Source: Bacillota bacterium (lineage in GTDB: Bacteria; Bacillota; Clostridia; DSM-8532). Taken from it: a DNA stretch of 59,233 nt. Under the pieces are notes generated by a model. The model made no database searches and was not told the origin of the DNA. It saw only the letters and a program-made list of their open reading frames with translations. The stretch spans positions 1-59,233 of the forward strand of contig JAEXRM010000205.1 in NCBI GenBank assembly GCA_023440865.1, in the 5' to 3' direction. Positions within the stretch are counted from its first letter, which is position 1; each line of letters opens with the position of its first letter. Both the position numbers and the translations under genes were made by a program. Shown piece by piece: positions 24,957-33,608 of the stretch.

Positions 24957-26024
24957 TCACCGTTCGTTTTCCGGGTGCGGCTCTTTCGAATCCAATGCTG
25001 CCCGATTTTTCCCGTGGGCGGCCTTTCCGGCCTGCAGGTCCCGCTTCAGCTCAAGCCAGGCCCTGCCATACCGGCGGTGGGCCATGCGCGGAAAGGCGCG
25101 AGACAGGCGACGGCTCTGGAACCGTTGCATGTCGAACAGGCCCCGGACGCGTTCGCTGAAAAACTCGCTCTCGGTGAAGCGTTCCGCCAGGGCGGCCCGA
25201 ACGCCTGCAATCCGTTCCCGGACATCCTCCGCCACATTTCTCTGCAGATCGCCTGCGGACTTGAGCAGGTTCTCCGCCGCATCGGCCAGCCCCTCGGCCG
25301 TATCGCGCAGACTGCCGGCGCTCTCCATCAGGCTCTCCACCTTTTCGTGCACGCTCCGCGCCAGAGCCTGCGTCAACTCGCCGGAGGACCCGAGCAGCGA
25401 TTCCGCCGTTTCGCGAACACCTGCGGCAAGGCGGTTTCGCCATTCGACTACTTGTTCGGACGTCCGGTTGGTGAACCGGTCGACCGCCTCCTCGATCTCA
25501 CGCAGACGGCCGTTCATGCGCAGGATATGGGTGACGGTGACCGCCGTGTCCGCAGCGATGGCCGCGAACAGCACAACGGCGATGATGAGGCGCAGCAAGG
25601 GCGTCACCTGTCCGGTCAGGGATCGGACCAGGGGATGCAGCCATTGGACAAGCACAACCGAGAACAGGCCGAACACCAGCGCGCCGAGCAGGCAGATGCG
25701 GCCATGCAGATGGAAGCGCATGTGCGAGTAGTCCCACCATTTCGTATCGAACAGGGTTTCCAGCAGCCAGGCGGTGAGGTACTCCACCGTGCAGGTCAGC
25801 AGCATGCCGGCCAGGAACAGCCAAAGCGGATGACCCTGCAGCCAGCCGACGCCGACCAGCACGATGACGGCGCCAAACCCATACACCGGGCAGAGCGGTC
25901 CGTTGAGAAAGCCCCGGTTCACGAGCCGGCGTTCCTGCACGGAGCAAAGCGCGGATTCATACATCCAGCCGGTCACGCTGTATATCACCAGCCAGAGGAA
26001 CAGGTCCACAAGCGTCATCCACAT
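24957..26024 (-). CDS. PutABC/CmpB-type membrane protein with long coiled-coil tail
   Basis: A 355-residue protein. Residues 1-185 carry five to six membrane helices typical of Pfam PF06541 (putative ABC-transporter type IV), with the conserved SVTGWMYESALCSVQERRLV, NRGFLNGPLCPVYGFGA and LETLFDTKWWDYS. Residues 190-320 are a long heptad-like helical tail (EEAVDRFTNRTSEQVVEWRN, ESLMESAGSLRDTAEGLADA) that is likely coiled coil, then a basic end. Function is unknown. The start at 26024 is chosen for GGGGAGGGG with 6-base spacing; it overlaps the TetR gene by 10 bases. ATG at 26018 would give a 4-base overlap. Confidence 0.8.
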   Translation of the reverse strand: MWMTLVDLFLWLVIYSVTGWMYESALCSVQERRLVNRGFLNGPLCPVYGFGAVIVLVGVGWLQGHPLWLFLAGMLLTCTVEYLTAWLLETLFDTKWWDYSHMRFHLHGRICLLGALVFGLFSVVLVQWLHPLVRSLTGQVTPLLRLIIAVVLFAAIAADTAVTVTHILRMNGRLREIEEAVDRFTNRTSEQVVEWRNRLAAGVRETAESLLGSSGELTQALARSVHEKVESLMESAGSLRDTAEGLADAAENLLKSAGDLQRNVAEDVRERIAGVRAALAERFTESEFFSERVRGLFDMQRFQSRRLSRAFPRMAHRRYGRAWLELKRDLQAGKAAHGKNRAALDSKEPHPENER

Positions 26025-26683
26025 GCTGCCCCTCCCCCGCGGAAACATGAAAGCACCCGGCCGGCACCGTCGCGCGCCAACAGTCCGATGGTTGCGATCA
26101 CCTCGTCGATCGGGGTCATCCTGTCCGAGCCGAACCACTGCAGATACACCGACATGGCGCCGGCCGAGATGAAATCGACCGCACGCTCGAGCATGCCGGC
26201 ATCCGGCATGGATGCGGGAACGCGCATGCCGGCATCGGAACGGACGGACCCGCAGGCTGCCGCCTGCCCGCGTCTGAGCATCTCCGAGCGGATGCGGCAC
26301 CGAAGCATGGCCGTCACCTTCTCGGGCAGCCGCGTGGCGCCCGACCGGCACAGCAACCGGCCAAACACGGGATAATCGTCCTGAATCAACCGTGTGAGAC
26401 TGCGGAAAAGGACATCGGCATCCGCATGGGTTCCGCTCCCGACGGGCGAATCCAGTGACGCCTCCAGCCGGAGCACGACTTCGTCCTCGATCTCCCCGAG
26501 CACCTCCGCCGGTTCCTGATAGTGCGCATAAAACGTCTTGCGGCTGATGTCCGCGGCATCGGTCAGCTCCTTGACCTGGATCTGCGGCGCGTCCTTCTCG
26601 CCGAGCAGCGCGAGAAGCGCATGCCGGATGGCCTTGCGGGTTTTCCGGCAACGCCGGTCATCGGGTGTGGCCGGACGATTCAT
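26015..26683 (-). CDS. TetR/AcrR family regulator
   Basis: A 222-residue repressor-type protein. The N-terminal helix-turn-helix is RKAIRHALLALLGEKDAPQ then KELTDAADISRKTFYAHYQE, typical of TetR proteins with a C-terminal domain of the TetR_C_33 kind. The ligand domain includes LFRSLTRLIQDDYPVFGRLL. AAGGAGG precedes the start at 26683. It overlaps the PutABC-type gene, so they form an operon. An inverted repeat inside its own promoter suggests autoregulation, and the HD gene is divergent from the same region. Confidence 0.85.
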   Translation of the reverse strand: MNRPATPDDRRCRKTRKAIRHALLALLGEKDAPQIQVKELTDAADISRKTFYAHYQEPAEVLGEIEDEVVLRLEASLDSPVGSGTHADADVLFRSLTRLIQDDYPVFGRLLCRSGATRLPEKVTAMLRCRIRSEMLRRGQAAACGSVRSDAGMRVPASMPDAGMLERAVDFISAGAMSVYLQWFGSDRMTPIDEVIATIGLLARDGAGRVLSCFRGGGAACG

Positions 26684-26718
26684 ACAAGCCTCCTTGTAAA
26701 TCGGAGCCATACAGGCGT

Positions 26719-26748
26719 ATTATATGACTCAGGTGTTACATAAGTCAA
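26719..26748 (-). promoter_or_regulatory. TetR promoter with overlapping operator repeat
   Basis: TTGACT and TATAAT are spaced by 18 bases. Between them, TGACTCA (26725-26731) and TAAGTCA (26741-26747) form an imperfect 7-bp inverted repeat that would block RNA polymerase if bound by the TetR protein. Confidence 0.7.
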
Positions 26749-26824
26749 CACGGGCAGGCGGGTGTCCATGATCCCGCAACCGCCTGCAGGCATGCCCCCT
26801 ACAGGCTGCAAGACAGGAAGGAGC

Positions 26825-27382
26825 ATGCGGATGTCCGAGCCCCGGCGCAAATCCGTCCCGAACGGCAACATGGATCCGGACCTTGTGATCCGGATCCATG
26901 CCCATGCGATTCTCTCATCGCCCAACTTCCGCAAAACGGCCGGCTTCGTGCAGCACGGCACCACCTCCTGCCAGCAGCACTGCCTTGCGGTCGCACGCCT
27001 GAGCCTGCGGCTGGCGGGGCGTCTGCGCCTGCGGCATGACCCCGCCAGCCTGGTCAGGGGAGCCCTCCTCCATGATTTTTTCCTGTACGACTGGCACCTG
27101 CCGCAGGCAAGCCGGGGACTTCACGGGTACACCCATCCCGGAACCGCCCTGGCGAATGCCGAAAGGGAGTTCCCGCTCAATGCCGTCGAACGCGACATCA
27201 TCCTGCGGCATATGTTCCCCCTGACGATCGTTCCGCCACGGAGGGTCGAAGCCTGGCTCGTCTGCATCGCCGACAAGCTCTGCAGCATCGGGGAAATCCT
27301 CAAGGCACGGCAACCGCGCACCCGCAAGGTTCGCTGCTTGGCAGAATCCGCCTCATGCGCCCGGTATTCCGCCTCGCCCTGA
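26825..27382 (+). CDS. HD domain phosphohydrolase-like protein
   Basis: A 185-residue cytoplasmic protein with an HD domain: a conserved His in CQQHCLAVARLSLRL near residue 53, the HD pair in ALLHDFFLYDW near 79, and a further metal Asp in VCIADKLCS near 150. Similar Clostridial proteins are annotated as HD family phosphohydrolases with unknown substrate. The start at 26825 has AGGAAGGAG. It is divergent from the TetR/PutABC operon and may share its operator. Confidence 0.75.
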   Translation: MRMSEPRRKSVPNGNMDPDLVIRIHAHAILSSPNFRKTAGFVQHGTTSCQQHCLAVARLSLRLAGRLRLRHDPASLVRGALLHDFFLYDWHLPQASRGLHGYTHPGTALANAEREFPLNAVERDIILRHMFPLTIVPPRRVEAWLVCIADKLCSIGEILKARQPRTRKVRCLAESASCARYSASP

Positions 27383-27490
27383 TCGGGCAGGTACGGCATG
27401 ACGGCGCATGAATGCATATGACGACGCATGACGGTACCAGACGGCGCAACAACGACGCCGCCGGACGACCCCGCCGATGCACCGACACGG

Positions 27491-28513
27491 TTACATTGTC
27501 GTTCGACCCGTCTTTGCACGACTTGCAAGCACCGCATCGACAAACGCGCGGACCGCCGCATCATAACGGCCCGGATGAGCCGATATGCTTTCCGCATGCC
27601 CCGCATCAGGCATCAGCAGCAGCTCCGACCTGCCCCGCTTCGCCGCGTGCAACCGCTCTGAAGCTTCCGGCGGAATATAGTCGTCCGCCAACCCGTGAAT
27701 GAACAGCATCGGCATCCCGGGCATTCCCCCCTGCGCCTCCAACGTCCGTACCGGGGACACGGAACCGAATCGGAAACCCGCGCGCAGCCATGCCCCCAGA
27801 CTGGCGGCATCAAGGATCGGGAACGGCGGAATCCGGTACTCGACCTTGAGCCGATACGCCAACTGCATGCGCAGGTCCGCGTACGGGCAATCGGCGATCA
27901 CGAAGGCGAGGCGTGGCTCCATCGCCGCATGCAGCAGCACCGTGGCCGCGCCCATGGACTCGCCGTGCGTGCCGACGAACGCATCCGGACCCAAACGGCT
28001 GAATACGGCGTCCGTCACGGCCTTGAGGTCATCCTTTTCCCTGTGTCCCATCGTCGTGAACGCGCCGCCGCTCGTACCGCTGTTCCCGTGATCATAGATC
28101 ACGACCTGGAACCCTTGTGCCAGGAACAGTCGGGCATACTTGACGCTGTTGACGCGGTTGACGCCGTATCCGTGGGTAATGACAACCGCCCGCGCCGACA
28201 GGGCACCAGGCGGTGGCATGGCTTCGGATGATGTGCCGTTCAAGCCCCTGCCGGGAGGCATCGCATCCCCGGAGGGCATCAGCCATTCGCCCTCGACGCG
28301 GTACCCATAGGGTGACTGGAGCGTGAACGGTTCCGATTGAAGCGCGCCATACTCTCCCGGAGCCAACTGACCTGCCGCGATCTGCTCCGCTTCCATCGAT
28401 TCCAGCGACCGGCGGTTCGGCCGAAGGACGACGTTCGAAAATTTCCAGCCGACACCGGCGAGTGCGATGACCACGATGCCGGCGAGAATGCCCAGCAAGC
28501 CTGCAACATCCAT
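27491..28513 (-). CDS. Membrane-anchored alpha/beta hydrolase
   Basis: A 340-residue serine hydrolase. A single N-terminal membrane helix (LLGILAGIVVIALAGVGWKF) anchors it. The catalytic set is visible: nucleophile Ser in GTHGESMGAAT near 182, Asp in HGLADDYIPPEA near 274, His in MPDAGHAES near 303. The oxyanion HGYG motif is at ITHGYGVNR near 117. It resembles the YqkD/prolyl-peptidase-like acyl hydrolases of Bacillota; the substrate may be an ester or a peptide-like compound. The 18-base gap to the symporter gene and a strong AGGAGGGG site place it last in the TetR-symporter-hydrolase operon. Confidence 0.85.
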   Translation of the reverse strand: MDVAGLLGILAGIVVIALAGVGWKFSNVVLRPNRRSLESMEAEQIAAGQLAPGEYGALQSEPFTLQSPYGYRVEGEWLMPSGDAMPPGRGLNGTSSEAMPPPGALSARAVVITHGYGVNRVNSVKYARLFLAQGFQVVIYDHGNSGTSGGAFTTMGHREKDDLKAVTDAVFSRLGPDAFVGTHGESMGAATVLLHAAMEPRLAFVIADCPYADLRMQLAYRLKVEYRIPPFPILDAASLGAWLRAGFRFGSVSPVRTLEAQGGMPGMPMLFIHGLADDYIPPEASERLHAAKRGRSELLLMPDAGHAESISAHPGRYDAAVRAFVDAVLASRAKTGRTTM

Positions 28514-28531
28514 GTGCGCCCCTCCTGGCGG

Positions 28532-29962
28532 TCACTCCGCAGCGGTATCAAGCACGACGGACGCTTCCTCCGACAGGTCCGGCTCCTCACGGTACCGCGA
28601 GAAGATCGCCAGCGCCACCACGCCGATGACGGCCGCGGCAGCACCGGTCAGGCGAATGCCGATATCGTGCCCCGGCTCCTTGCCCAACAGCAGGATGGAG
28701 CTGAACAGAACCATGGCGACCATCTGGCCCATCTTGCTCATGAAGGTCTGCACCGCAAAGAACATGCCTTCCCGGCTTTTCCCGGTCCGCAGGGCGTCGT
28801 TGCGTGCCGTGTCGGCACAAATGGCATTGGGCAGGATACCGAAGATCGCGAAGCCGATGCCAGCCAACAGCACGAACACGACCACCTGCACGATCGCCGG
28901 CAGGGGCATGACGCCCAGGAACGCGCAATAGACATAGGCGAAAATCAGCAACGCCATGGCGAAGAGACACAACCGCTTCTTGCCAAGACGCAAGCTCAGG
29001 CGGTTCACCAGCGGGTACAGCAGGAAGGCGAGCATGCCCGTCGCCGCGGTGATGAGCGTGACCGCCGTTTCATCCATGCCGAGCAGCACGGTGGCATAAT
29101 AGACGTTGCCCGTCTGGAAGATCGTGATGGCGATGCCATAGGCCAGGAAGAACACCTCGAAAAGCAGGAAGTTGCGGTTCTGGAAAACGCTGCCGATCGC
29201 CTTGATGAAATGGACCGGTTCCGCCGCCGGAGCCGGAGCCACCCACTTTGTTTCACGGATCGTCAGCACGGGCACCAGCAGGAAGATCATGCCCAGCAGT
29301 GCAAGCAGCACGACCGTCAGACGGATGGCGGAAACCAGCGGCATGCCCATGCCCTCGAACACGGGCCAGATGAAGGCGGCAGCGCTGGCGACGATGTAAC
29401 CGGCGAACCAGGTGAGTGCCGTATAGGTGGAAAGGTCGATGCGATCCTGCGATGTGCGGCCCAGTTCGCTGATGAGCGCGAAGTAGGGCGCCACATACAT
29501 GGTGAAGAAGAAATAATGTGCCAGCAGCGTCACCGTGAGCCAGACGATGTTCAGGGCCTGACTGTATGCGCCGGGGGACCAGTACACGAGGATGGTCATT
29601 GCAACGAACGGCAGGGCCGCCTTCGCCATGAACGGAATGCGGCGCCCTTTGGGGTTGCGGCTTGCGTCACTCATGTTCGCCAGCCAGGGGTCGGTCACCG
29701 CGTCGAAGAAACGTCCGGACATGGTGATCAGGCCGATGACCGTCAGAAAACCCAGCACCGCGCCCCGGGGAATCGCCTGCGGGATGTCCACGTTCGACGG
29801 CGGGTTGTAGAACCACACCAGCCATACCTGAATGAGGCCGGACAGGATGGACCAGCCGAGCTGTCCGACCGCATAGGCCCATTTGATGCCGGTCGTGAGT
29901 TCCGGCAGGGTCGCTCCCGTAGTGCCGCCTGTCCGATTCCGTTCCGTTCCGTTTCCTGCCAT
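28532..29962 (-). CDS. GPH family (MFS) sugar/glycoside cation symporter
   Basis: A 476-residue membrane protein with about twelve hydrophobic segments. GPH-family landmarks are present: DAVTDPWLANMSD near residue 92, where the DxxxDP motif binds the cation and sugar, GRRIPFMAKAALPF just after, and LTWFAGYIVASAAAF. Such symporters import glycosides, pentosides or hexuronides with H+ or Na+. The start at 29962 has GGAGGAAG. Genes on either side (TetR, hydrolase) are on the same strand, and a GH2 glycosidase is divergent from TetR, so it probably imports the glycoside that GH2 cleaves. Confidence 0.9.
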   Translation of the reverse strand: MAGNGTERNRTGGTTGATLPELTTGIKWAYAVGQLGWSILSGLIQVWLVWFYNPPSNVDIPQAIPRGAVLGFLTVIGLITMSGRFFDAVTDPWLANMSDASRNPKGRRIPFMAKAALPFVAMTILVYWSPGAYSQALNIVWLTVTLLAHYFFFTMYVAPYFALISELGRTSQDRIDLSTYTALTWFAGYIVASAAAFIWPVFEGMGMPLVSAIRLTVVLLALLGMIFLLVPVLTIRETKWVAPAPAAEPVHFIKAIGSVFQNRNFLLFEVFFLAYGIAITIFQTGNVYYATVLLGMDETAVTLITAATGMLAFLLYPLVNRLSLRLGKKRLCLFAMALLIFAYVYCAFLGVMPLPAIVQVVVFVLLAGIGFAIFGILPNAICADTARNDALRTGKSREGMFFAVQTFMSKMGQMVAMVLFSSILLLGKEPGHDIGIRLTGAAAAVIGVVALAIFSRYREEPDLSEEASVVLDTAAE

Positions 29963-30114
29963 GCCCGCTTCCTCCGTGTTCCTGGGTTGTGGATGTTCAT
30001 GTGGGCAATGCGCGGGGCGCCTTGCCGATAACCGCCGCACCTGTATTGTGGTGTGGGAAACAAGGGCGCACGCTGTTTGGCGTCGCCTCCGGTCCGGAAT
30101 CGATGCGCCGCGGC

Positions 30115-30684
30115 TCAGGCCGGCCCGGCGGCCGTGTGCGCGAATCCGTGCATCAGGATGGAAACGACCTCCCTGAGCGTGTCCGCGTACGCCAGGCCGT
30201 GACGCAGCACGAACCGGTCGTGGAACAGGGCGGTGACGGCGGATGTGTAGAGCGTCTTGAACAGCTCGGGCGGGCAGGGTCGAAGCTCGCCCTGCGCGAC
30301 ACCTTCCCGGTACAGCGCGAAGGTGGTTTCCCATCCCTGGTTGAGCAGCCGGGTCATTCGCTCGAACTGGGCCGGATACTTGTCCTCCAGCTCGGCCAGG
30401 CGGCCATACTCGAAACAGGTGCCGCATGCCGGCAGGACCGTAAGGATGCGTTCAAGCTTCTCTGCGGGCCTCAGGCAGGTGTCCGCGAGAATGTCCGCCT
30501 GCTGCCTGTGGATATCCGCGTGGAGTTGTCCGATGATGCCGGCGATGAGCGCTTCCTTGCTTTCGACCAGCTCATACACCGTCTTTTTGCTGATGCCCAT
30601 GGCGCGGGCCAGATCGTCCATTGTGAAGCGGACACCCTTGTGCTGAAAAACCGACAGCCCGGCTTCCATCAACCGTTGCTCCAT
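30115..30684 (-). CDS. TetR/AcrR family regulator of the symporter operon
   Basis: A 189-residue regulator. The helix-turn-helix is MDDLARAMGISKKTVYELVE near residue 23, and the effector domain includes AVTALFHDRFVLRHG near the C-terminus. AGGAGA precedes the ATG at 30684. It heads the operon with the GPH symporter (152-base gap) and hydrolase. An 11-bp inverted repeat lies just downstream of its promoter and is a good candidate for its own operator. The inducer is probably the transported sugar or a product, by analogy with other local regulators. Confidence 0.85.
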   Translation of the reverse strand: MEQRLMEAGLSVFQHKGVRFTMDDLARAMGISKKTVYELVESKEALIAGIIGQLHADIHRQQADILADTCLRPAEKLERILTVLPACGTCFEYGRLAELEDKYPAQFERMTRLLNQGWETTFALYREGVAQGELRPCPPELFKTLYTSAVTALFHDRFVLRHGLAYADTLREVVSILMHGFAHTAAGPA

Positions 30685-30825
30685 GTGTGGTCTCCTGTTC
30701 CGCGCATTGCGCACGATGCAAGGGTCTCCCCGGCACAGCCGGACGAAGGGTCCGTGTGACATGCCACTGCACGCACATCCGAGATGCGGATCCGGCGCCT
30801 GACTGCTGATTCCGTTCTCCTATGG

Positions 30826-30857
30826 AAACTGTAAACTTATTTTTGGGTTTATAGTTT
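30826..30857. promoter_or_regulatory. 11-bp inverted repeat, likely TetR operator
   Basis: AAACTGTAAAC (30826-30836) and GTTTATAGTTT (30847-30857) match at 10 of 11 positions with a 10-base spacer. It lies at and just after the predicted TetR transcription start, where binding would block transcription. Confidence 0.65.
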
Positions 30858-30858
30858 A

Positions 30859-30887
30859 TTTGTACCGCAACGTCCCTCCCTTGTCAA
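30859..30887 (-). promoter_or_regulatory. Promoter of TetR-symporter-hydrolase operon
   Basis: TTGACA and TACAAA are spaced by exactly 17 bases, in an AT-rich patch unlike the surrounding coding DNA. Confidence 0.65.
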
Positions 30888-30897
30888 GCGCCATGCG

Positions 30898-30930
30898 GCA
30901 AGGCATGCATCTGTGGCTTGCATGCCTTGC
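30898..30930. promoter_or_regulatory. Perfect 11-bp inverted repeat before GH2 gene
   Basis: GCAAGGCATGC (30898-30908) and GCATGCCTTGC (30920-30930) flank an 11-base loop. It lies between the TetR promoter and a possible GH2 -10 box (TATCAT, 30958-30963). It may be a second operator or an RNA hairpin. With the two elements to its left it accounts for most of the 344-base TetR-GH2 gap. Confidence 0.5.
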
Positions 30931-31028
30931 CCGAAACGGAAAATGTCTTGATTGTGTTATCATGAAACGGAGGCCGGTTGCCGGACTTCCAGCCGATGAA
31001 CGTACAGGACGACAGCCCGGAGGCACAT

Positions 31029-33593
31029 ATGAGAACCGTCGAGCACTTGAACTTCGATTGGAGATATCTTCCCGGCTTTTCTCCGGCCATGCTTGCACCG
31101 GAGTATGACGACCGCCACTTTCAGACCGTGCAGATTCCCCACACCAACCGGGAACTGCCCTTCTCCTGCTTCGACGAGTCGGTTTCCCAGCTTGTTTCCT
31201 GTTACCGCAAGCGGTTCCGGCTGGACGGGGCGGCCTGGAGCAAACGGGTGCTGCTTCATTTCGAGGGGGTGATGACGGCGGCGGAGGTCCATGTCAACGG
31301 CAGGCACGCCGGCAGCCACAAGGGCGGCTACACGCCTTTCCACCTCGACATCACGGACCTGGTGCGCTTGGGCGGGGAAAACCTGCTGGCCGTACGGGTC
31401 GATTCGACGGAGCGTCCCGACATGCCCCCTTTCGGAAATGTGGTCGACTACCTGCCTTACGGCGGCATCTACCGCGAGGTGCGGATCGAGTGCGTTGACG
31501 CGCTGTCGCTTGGCGGCATGCATGTCCGCACGCAGCGCGTTTTCGACGGCGAATGGCAGATTCATGCCGACCTGTACTGGGAGAACGCGACCGGAATGGC
31601 GGTTCCGGTACGCCTGCATCTTGCGGCGATCCATGCCGGCGCGCCTGCCGCAGCCATGGAAAAGGTGCTCATGGTGCCCGCAGAGCCGTTCAGCCGCAGC
31701 ACGCAGGTGCTGTCGGTCCGGGATGTGCGGCTCTGGGATGTCGACATGCCGAACCTGTATGAGCTCCGAGTCCGCGTGCAGCATGCCGGAGCCGCCGAAG
31801 CGGCCGAAACCGCCGGAACCCTGATTCCGGAAGACGGGGCGCCTGTCCCGGCGCCTCGCGTCCATGGCGGGCCCACCACGCCGCCCGGCACCGCCGTGCT
31901 TCTGCCGGAATGGCTGGAGGACAGGGTGCAGCGTTTCGGTTTCCGGGAGGCGGAATTCAAGCCGGACGGCTTCTTCCTCAACGGCCGCCGGTTGCCGCTG
32001 CGCGGCCTGAACCGCCACCAGAGCTATCCGCATGTGGGCAACGCGATGCCGAAAAGCGTGCAGCAGCGGGATGCGGACATCCTCAAACGGGACCTCGGCT
32101 GCAACATCGTCCGTTCATCCCATTATCCGCCGTCCGTTCATTTCCTCGACCGCTGCGACGAGATCGGCCTGCTGGTCTTTGAGGAGATCCCCGGCTGGCA
32201 GCACATCGGCGACGAAGCCTGGAAGGCGGTTTCCAGGCGCAATGTGGAGGAAATGATCCGCCGCGACCGGAACCACCCGTCGATCGTGCTCTGGGGCGTC
32301 CGCATCAACGAGTCGCAGGATGACGACGACTTCTACCGCGAGACGAACCGCATCGCGCACATGCTCGATGCCACCCGGCAGACGGGCGGCGTGCGCAACT
32401 TCGCGGGCAGCCGGCTGTTCGAGGATGTCTACACGTTCAACGATTTCGTGCATCACGGCGGCAACCGCGCGCTGCAGCATCCGGCTTCGGTCTCCCGGCA
32501 GAAGCACGGCCCGCGGCGCGTCCCTTATCTGGTGACCGAACACAACGGGCACATGTACCCCACGAAAAGCGCCGACCCGGAGGCGCGGCGCACCGAACAT
32601 GCCCTGCGCCACACGCGCGTGCTGGACGCCGCAGGTCGCATCCGGCGCATCGCCGGCGCCATCGGCTGGTGCATGGCCGACTACAACACCCACCGCGATT
32701 TCGGCAGCGGCGACCGGGTTTGCCATCATGGCGTGCTGGACATGTACCGCCTGCCAAAGACCGCCGCGGCCGCCTATGCCTCCCAGCAGGACAACCGGCC
32801 GATCCTGGAGGTCGCCTCCTCGATGGACATCGGCGAGCACGATGCCGCCTCCCTCACCGAGGTGGTCGTCTTCACCAACTGCGATGCCGTCCGCCTGTTC
32901 CGAAACGGCGAGCCGGTCGGCACCTTCCAGCCGGACAGGAAAACCTATCCGGGTCTTGCCCATCCACCGGTCATCATCCGTGACTTCATCGGGGACCGGC
33001 TCGAGCGACAGGAAGGCCTGTCCCATGCGGACGCGGAAGCCATCAAGCGGGTGCTGCGCGCCATCGTCCGCTATGGCGACAAGTCGCTGCCCCTGCGGCA
33101 CAAGCTTGCCATGGGCCGGCAGATGCTCAAGAACAGGCTCTCCTACAGACAGGCCGTTGGATTCTACGGGAAGTACATCGGCAACTGGGGAGAGAAGTCT
33201 CTCATCTGGCGGTTTGAAGGCATCCGTGACGGCAAGACGGTGCTGACCGTGGAGAAGGGGGCAGCGGCCGACGGCGGGCTGTTCATCCTTCCGGACCGGA
33301 CTGCCCTGTGCGAAGCGGAGACCTGGGATGCCTGCCGCATCGTGATCCGGCATCTGGATGCGCGCGGGAACCGGTGTGTCCATTCGCGCGAGGTGGTCGC
33401 GCTGAGCGCCGAGGGTGCGGGAGAGATCGTCGGACCCCGGCTGCTGCCGCTGACAGGCGGTTCCGCCGCATTCTGGGTCCGGACGAACGGCATGTCCGGC
33501 AGGCTGACCGTGCTGGTCAGAAGCGAACGGTTCGGCACGACCCCAGTCACGTTCGATGCGGAAAAATGTATCACGGCCACAACCCTTTTCTGA
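31029..33593 (+). CDS. GH2 family glycoside hydrolase
   Basis: An 854-residue cytoplasmic enzyme. It begins with the GH2 sugar-binding domain (PHTNRELPFSCFDES, VHVNGRHAGSHKGGYTPF), then an immunoglobulin-like domain, then the TIM barrel with GLNRHQSYPHVG near 322, SHYPPSVHFLDRCDEIGLLV near 360, the acid/base Glu in WGVRINESQ near 424, and the nucleophile Glu in LVTEHNGHMYP near 507. The C-terminal 250 residues include another Ig-like domain. A Pro/Ala-rich insertion near residues 255-295 separates the second and third domains. Substrate could be a beta-galactoside, glucuronide or similar. GGAGG precedes the ATG at 31029. Divergence from TetR and the GPH symporter suggests one catabolic unit. 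Confidence 0.9.
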   Translation: MRTVEHLNFDWRYLPGFSPAMLAPEYDDRHFQTVQIPHTNRELPFSCFDESVSQLVSCYRKRFRLDGAAWSKRVLLHFEGVMTAAEVHVNGRHAGSHKGGYTPFHLDITDLVRLGGENLLAVRVDSTERPDMPPFGNVVDYLPYGGIYREVRIECVDALSLGGMHVRTQRVFDGEWQIHADLYWENATGMAVPVRLHLAAIHAGAPAAAMEKVLMVPAEPFSRSTQVLSVRDVRLWDVDMPNLYELRVRVQHAGAAEAAETAGTLIPEDGAPVPAPRVHGGPTTPPGTAVLLPEWLEDRVQRFGFREAEFKPDGFFLNGRRLPLRGLNRHQSYPHVGNAMPKSVQQRDADILKRDLGCNIVRSSHYPPSVHFLDRCDEIGLLVFEEIPGWQHIGDEAWKAVSRRNVEEMIRRDRNHPSIVLWGVRINESQDDDDFYRETNRIAHMLDATRQTGGVRNFAGSRLFEDVYTFNDFVHHGGNRALQHPASVSRQKHGPRRVPYLVTEHNGHMYPTKSADPEARRTEHALRHTRVLDAAGRIRRIAGAIGWCMADYNTHRDFGSGDRVCHHGVLDMYRLPKTAAAAYASQQDNRPILEVASSMDIGEHDAASLTEVVVFTNCDAVRLFRNGEPVGTFQPDRKTYPGLAHPPVIIRDFIGDRLERQEGLSHADAEAIKRVLRAIVRYGDKSLPLRHKLAMGRQMLKNRLSYRQAVGFYGKYIGNWGEKSLIWRFEGIRDGKTVLTVEKGAAADGGLFILPDRTALCEAETWDACRIVIRHLDARGNRCVHSREVVALSAEGAGEIVGPRLLPLTGGSAAFWVRTNGMSGRLTVLVRSERFGTTPVTFDAEKCITATTLF

Positions 33594-33608
33594 TCGGCGG
33601 GTTCACGC

